64,000 bases of DNA, from assembly GCA_032164245.1 (NCBI GenBank), contig JAVMKO010000006.1, positions 36,482,319-36,546,318 of the forward strand. Reading direction: 5' to 3'. Shown here piece by piece: positions 50,001-56,000 of the stretch. This stretch comes from Sternotherus odoratus (lineage: Eukaryota > Chordata > Testudines > Kinosternidae). Each line of letters starts with the position of its first letter. Position 1 is the first letter of the stretch. The position numbers were made by a program, and so were the translations under genes. A model generated the notes under the pieces. The model saw only the letters and a program-made list of their open reading frames with translations. It was not told the origin of the DNA and did no database searches.

Positions 50001-53000
50001 TATGATTCTATGATAAATGCTACTTTCCAGTATTATAAATGATTTTTCTATAACTCTAGAAGTTTGAATTATCAGCTGCTAACAATCACTTTGGATGTGA
50101 AATGGAAGGTGATGGGAAATGATTGCATACAGAGTGATATTACTGTGAAGTTTCAGATATGCTGCAAGGGCTAGAAATAGTTTGGTAGAAGAAGCAACAA
50201 CATTTTCAGAATTGTAAACCTTCCAAGTATAGACTCATGACCAGTGATCAGAAAGAACAGATTTAAATTGCTGCAAATTTGATACCACTTAAAGTATGAA
50301 TAAGCCATTCCAAATATGAGCTATCCCAAATTACACAGATCAGCTACATAATATACCTTTAAAAATAAATTTTATTTTTTTAACCAAGTCTAATTGTTCA
50401 TTGACTCAAGGAGATATCTGTCAAAAAATAAACTGAAACATTATTTTTTCCTTCCCAAAAGAACCAGGAAAATATAAATGTATGAACATTGTGGTATAAT
50501 ACAAACCAACAATAAACAAGAAATTCAAAGCTCGTGCCAACACTCAGTGGCCTGCTCATGCTTTCAAATCCTTTTAAAACCATTTGAGCTAAGTAACACC
50601 AAACATAAGAATGTCCATACTGTGTCAGATCAGCTAGGTCCATCTAGCTCCTTATCCTGTATTCCAACAGTGGCCAATGCCATATGCCCCAGAGGGAATA
50701 AACAGAACAGATAATCATCAGGTCGTTCATCCTGTCACCCATTCCCGGTATCTGGTATAGAGGCTTGGGACACCATCCCTGTCCATCCTGGCTAATAGCC
50801 ATGGATGGACCTATCCCTCCATTAATTTATCTAGTTCTTTTTTTAACTCTGCTGTGTAAAGAAATACTTCCTTTTGCTTGTTTTAAACCTACTGCCTATT
50901 AATTTCATTGGGTGACCTCCTAGTTCTTGTGGTCTGAGAAGGAGAAGAAATATCACTTTCTTATTTTCTTTCTCCACACCAGTCATGATTTTATAGACCT
51001 CTATCATATCCCCCCTTAGTCGTCTCTTTCCCAAGCAGAAAAGCTAGCACCACTCCTTTAAGGGCTTGTACACACTAGTACTCACTACAGTATAACTTAA
51101 GTTGCCCATGGATGTGAAAAAGCCACCCCTCTAAATGGCATTAGTTACACAGACCTATGTTGGCATTTCTCCTGTCAACATAACTATGGGTAGGTCTTCA
51201 CTATCTGACAGATCGGCGGGTAGTGATCAATCTTTGGGTGATCGATTTATCATGTCTCGTTAAGATGTGATAAATCGATCGCCAGCAGCGCCCCCATCGA
51301 CTCCGGAACTCCAGATTGCTGCAAGGCGCAAGCTGGAGTCGACGGGGGAGCGCGCTGCCGACCACCACGATGACGGCAGGTAAGTCGGGTGAAGATACGC
51401 CAACTTCAGCTACATTATTCACGTAGCTGAAGTTGCGTATCTTCAGTCGATCTCCCCACCTCCCCGCCAGTGAAGACCAGCCCTAAAGCTCCTTGGGGAG
51501 GTGGAGTAATCACGCTGAAGGGAGAGCTCTCCCCCATCGGCATAGAGCACCTGCACCAGCAATGCTACACAGGTGGAGTTACATCGGTATAGCTGCATCA
51601 CTGTAGCAATTCTAGTGTAGACTAGTAAGAAACCTACAGTCAGTAAGTATGCTGGAACCCTGAGGTGAAAAGAACACAGAATGAAAGAGCCTTTTCCTAT
51701 CAATATAGTGGGACAAAGTAGCAGATGTGGCATCTCTTCGGCACACCCTTCATCAGAAAATGTAGCTGGGGTTTAGGATTCAGGCTACTTTATTTATTGA
51801 TTTTACAACAGCATCTAATTTGTTGGTAGTTAGGTATTACATGCTCCAAGTCTACAGTAGTTGGATACTTGCCTGAATTTCTTTCACAATGCGTATGTTA
51901 AAGTACTATCTAGGGAAAAGATCACACATGGTGATTGCGCCTACGGATAACTTTAAACATTTTTGAAATAGATGTTTCCAAACTGTCCTCCAAGACAGAG
52001 GATCAGTGTAGCACTTGCTAGGGGATTATGGTGAGGTAGCTTGTTATATGGCACTAGCTTTTATCCAGGTTTCCAGATAACTTGCATTGAAAGAAACTAA
52101 AAATACAGGAAATATTTTTCTGCCTCTTTTCCATATGAGCAATTGTTGTAGCTGGAAAAGGGGTGCTAGCTATGTGCTTCAGAATGGAGATGTGTGGGTA
52201 CACAGAACAATCTCCCTAGAAAAACGTGACCTATCCTAGATAATGTCCAAGTGCAAAACACGTCTCTGACTTTGCTTTCACCGAGGGTATGTCTAACATT
52301 ATGAGTACTATAGTGGCACAGTCACCACGTAGACACTTTCTATCACCTAGGTAATCCATTTCCCCAATAAGCAGTAGCTAGGTCTACAGAAACTTCTATT
52401 AACATAGCCAAATCTATACTGGGGGCTAGATCCGCTTACCTACAGTGATCAGGGGGATTGAGTTTTTCACACCCCCTTAGTGTCAATCTAAATTTTAAGT
52501 GTAGACTAACCAGGCATAAGACAACCACAGTGAACAGTGCAGATAATTTATATTCAAAAATCCACGAAACAAAGTCTACTATGCTGCACACACAATTTCC
52601 CCTGGGGAGAGATGACAAAGAATGAAGAATATGTGACAGATTTTCTCACACTGTTTAATGCTCAACTGGCACTATAGGTACTTCGGTGATTACAGCAGTT
52701 TAAGAATCTGTACAGATGAGAAGATGTGTAAACTAAAGGAAAAAGACTTACCTAGGACCTCTTGGTCCTTCAAAGTATGTGCTTCTGGGTGGGTCTGGAA
52801 GCAATCCACCTGATCTCACTGGTTTATCTGGAACGTTGGAGGTGGGGGGTACATAGGTTGAAGATACTGTAGTAGAGGTTTTCAGTTCTCCAGATGCTGG
52901 TTCAGATGAGACAGAAACAAATGGCACTGCTTGCTTACCCAGATGAGCTTGAGAGTTCCCTTGGTCTGAAGAGTCAGCAGATGGAGTTATTTCAGAATGA

Positions 53001-56000
53001 CAAGGTAAAGTTGCAGATGAACCAGGTAGTTTAAATATAAAAGAATCAGGGATAGGAAGGAGAGCTGGCCTGGTTGTTTTAGCGGACTGGAAAACCTGAA
53101 CACTGGATGCTGGGGGTTCAGATGATTTAGACAACTGAGGATCAGAAGACAGAGGTGGGGGAACCTGTGGAGGGGTGGCTGGAGGCAAAGATGGAGGCAT
53201 AACAGGCATGCCTCCTTGAGAGGTTGGAGAGAATGGAACAAAAGGAGGTGGTAATGTAACAGTCTCCGTGTATTGATTCTTCATGTTTTGAAGCGAGTTC
53301 ACTTTCTCCTGCAGATGGGACTGAGTAGCTTTCATCTGTCCCTGCCATGTTTTCCACTGTTTCTCATACTCCTGAAGCTGATCTTTATGAGGATAGGTCT
53401 GAAGTTGATCCTGCCATCCTTGGAATTCACGCTCCCATTCTTTGTGAAGTTGTTGAAACTGTTTGTGCTGCGTCTCATAATGCTGCAGCTGCATATCCAT
53501 TGACATTGTCTACAAGAAAAAGATATACAAATGCTACAGAATACATTTTAAGTTCCTTTTGAAGCCACATGCTTGAATATCATCCTCTGTCCCAATCTTC
53601 ATCTTAAGAAAAAAACTTAAAAGAGTTACACAGAAACAGAAGCAAACATATCCTGTCTAGCACAGACATAATCTGTCTGGTATATCTCCAGTCTATACAT
53701 TTTAGTGACAGATAAGGGCAAACACTTCCATACAAAAAGCTCATCGCTCAAGGTGTGGAGAGGGCCAAGTGGGGAGAGTATAATTAGCCACAGATTACTT
53801 CTGCACACAACCAAACTATTTGGGGCTATTACTAGAATATCCTCCATCCCTACTGAATCACAAATCAACCCACAAATATTCTAATATATATAGCAAGCAG
53901 CCTCATTTCCCAAGCTCTTCAATTTGTTTCTCCAAGCACATAGCACTTCAATTTAAATGCACTTTCCTTCACATCCGAGACACCACCTGGACCACTGAAC
54001 CAGGTATATGGTGAGTAAAACTGCAGTAGTCCTTCAAGTTTGGTCTTCCGGAACTTGTTTATCTAACAAAACAAACTAAGAGAACAACCTGCCATTATGT
54101 TTGTAATAAACAGTGAGTTAACCTACAACAGTCACTAACTATTCAATATATTTTATCTGTACCCACATCTGTATCTGAATTGCTGTGGCCAAACTGCAAG
54201 TCTCCTTCACCCTGCCTTGTAAAATCATGAAAATGTACTACCCTAGGAACCATGATGATTATTTTACCTGTCTCCTTCACCAAGATTTCCTTGGGGCTAC
54301 TGGCTCCAATATACTTTTCCTTTATCTAATGACTTTCAGATCCTTGAGTGCTAGGAGTGGCAAATACCCACACAATACATATTATTCATGCAGAGTTGCA
54401 CTATTGCAACATCAAATGAAAAAGTATTAAAACACAGTATATTTTGTATAAAATATGAATCAACAAGGGGTCACTATGAGCTGTGCAAGAAAAAATGTGA
54501 AGGCCTAATTATCATCTTTTCTCTCTCCCCTTTCAATATTGTCATAACCAGTCAACGAGCACAGGAATGCTATATCAATGGTCCATCCAATTCAATGTGG
54601 CGAGGTCTGAATCAGTTTGGGTCAAACCAGCTGCCCCTCTAGCCCTGTATTTTGTCTCTTGACAATGACAATGACGCCATAATTAGCATTATGGTAATGA
54701 CCAGAGAATCCAATGAGGACTGGGACTCCATGATTGTAGCTGCTATACAAAACAAACAAAAGAAAAAAAACCTCTCTCTCACTCACACAAGGAGACAGTG
54801 GAGTCCACTGGATAGAGCACTGGAGTGAGGAGATCAGGATTCTGTTCCCGGCTCTCCCACAAACCTAGGTGATCTTGAGTGAGTTACTTTATCTCTCAGT
54901 GCCTGTTTCACTTCTTACTCGTTCTCTGGCCTGTCTTGTCTATTTAGAATGTAAATTCTTTCAAGTAAAGAGTATCTCTCTCTATGTGTACGTACTACTC
55001 CCAGCACAATGGGGGTTCAATCTTAGGCCTGGGCTACACTGGGGAAGGGAAGGGCAGGAGGTCAAACTAAGATACGCAACTTCAGCTATGCTATTTGCAT
55101 AGCTGAAGTCAAAGTATCTTAGTTCAACTTACCTGGCTGTCCTCTCGGTGGCAAGTCGAACACGGTGGCTGCCCTGTTGACTCTGCTTACTCCTCTTGCA
55201 GAGCTGGAGTTCCAGAGTCGACGGGGAGCGCGTTCTGACTGATTTATCGCATCTAGTACAGGTAGTATAGACGTACTCTAAGTTGGAGTCTCTACGTGCT
55301 ACTATAATAATTTTGAGTTTTTTAAGGGCAAATACCACCCCTTTCAAAAAGAAACTGGGAAGGCACAGGCTCTCCCCTAATCATCCCATGATCTAATTAA
55401 TTACCCAAAACTATCCTACTGACCCCAGCTGGCAATCATCTTACACTCTGAAGCATGAAGATCTACAGCAATTAATTTGATCTGAATTTGCTATTCTTAC
55501 AGATGTCTAAATCTATTTTTAATCTTACTAATCTATTTATATCAATAATCTCCTTAGGCAGTGAATTCCACTATTAATTATACTTTACCTAAATATTTCA
55601 TTTATTTTAACTTTTATATTGTCTTTTTGAATATCCTCTTTTTCTTGTATTAGGGGACACAGTAAATAATGGCATCCAACCAGCTCTATCCGTTCCTGCT
55701 ATTTTAAGTAACCTTTTCTTTTCTCAACTAAATTTTCCTACTGTAAAATTTTTAAAGACACCTAAGTCCCATTTTCAAACGTAACAGGCTCTTAGGAGCC
55801 TAAACTGCTCCTTCTATGATTTTGAGAATTGTATCCCGTGTCAATAAATAGTCTTTTTAATTACTCCTCACATAAAAACTGCTCCCATCGTCATCTCTAA
55901 ATATTATTACTCTTCAATTGAGACTTCTCAGGGAAGTGGGAGCTAAGTCTTTACCCATGAACAATGATTAGAGAGAGAGCAAGGCACACAAGTCAGACAG

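Larger units (their letters stand above)
48637..52751 (-). other. YLPM1: YLPM1 intron 4
   Basis: 4115 nt, dense in repeats: a MIR-like SINE, two CR1 pieces in opposite orientations, a nested MITE pair and another MITE. Confidence 0.88.
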
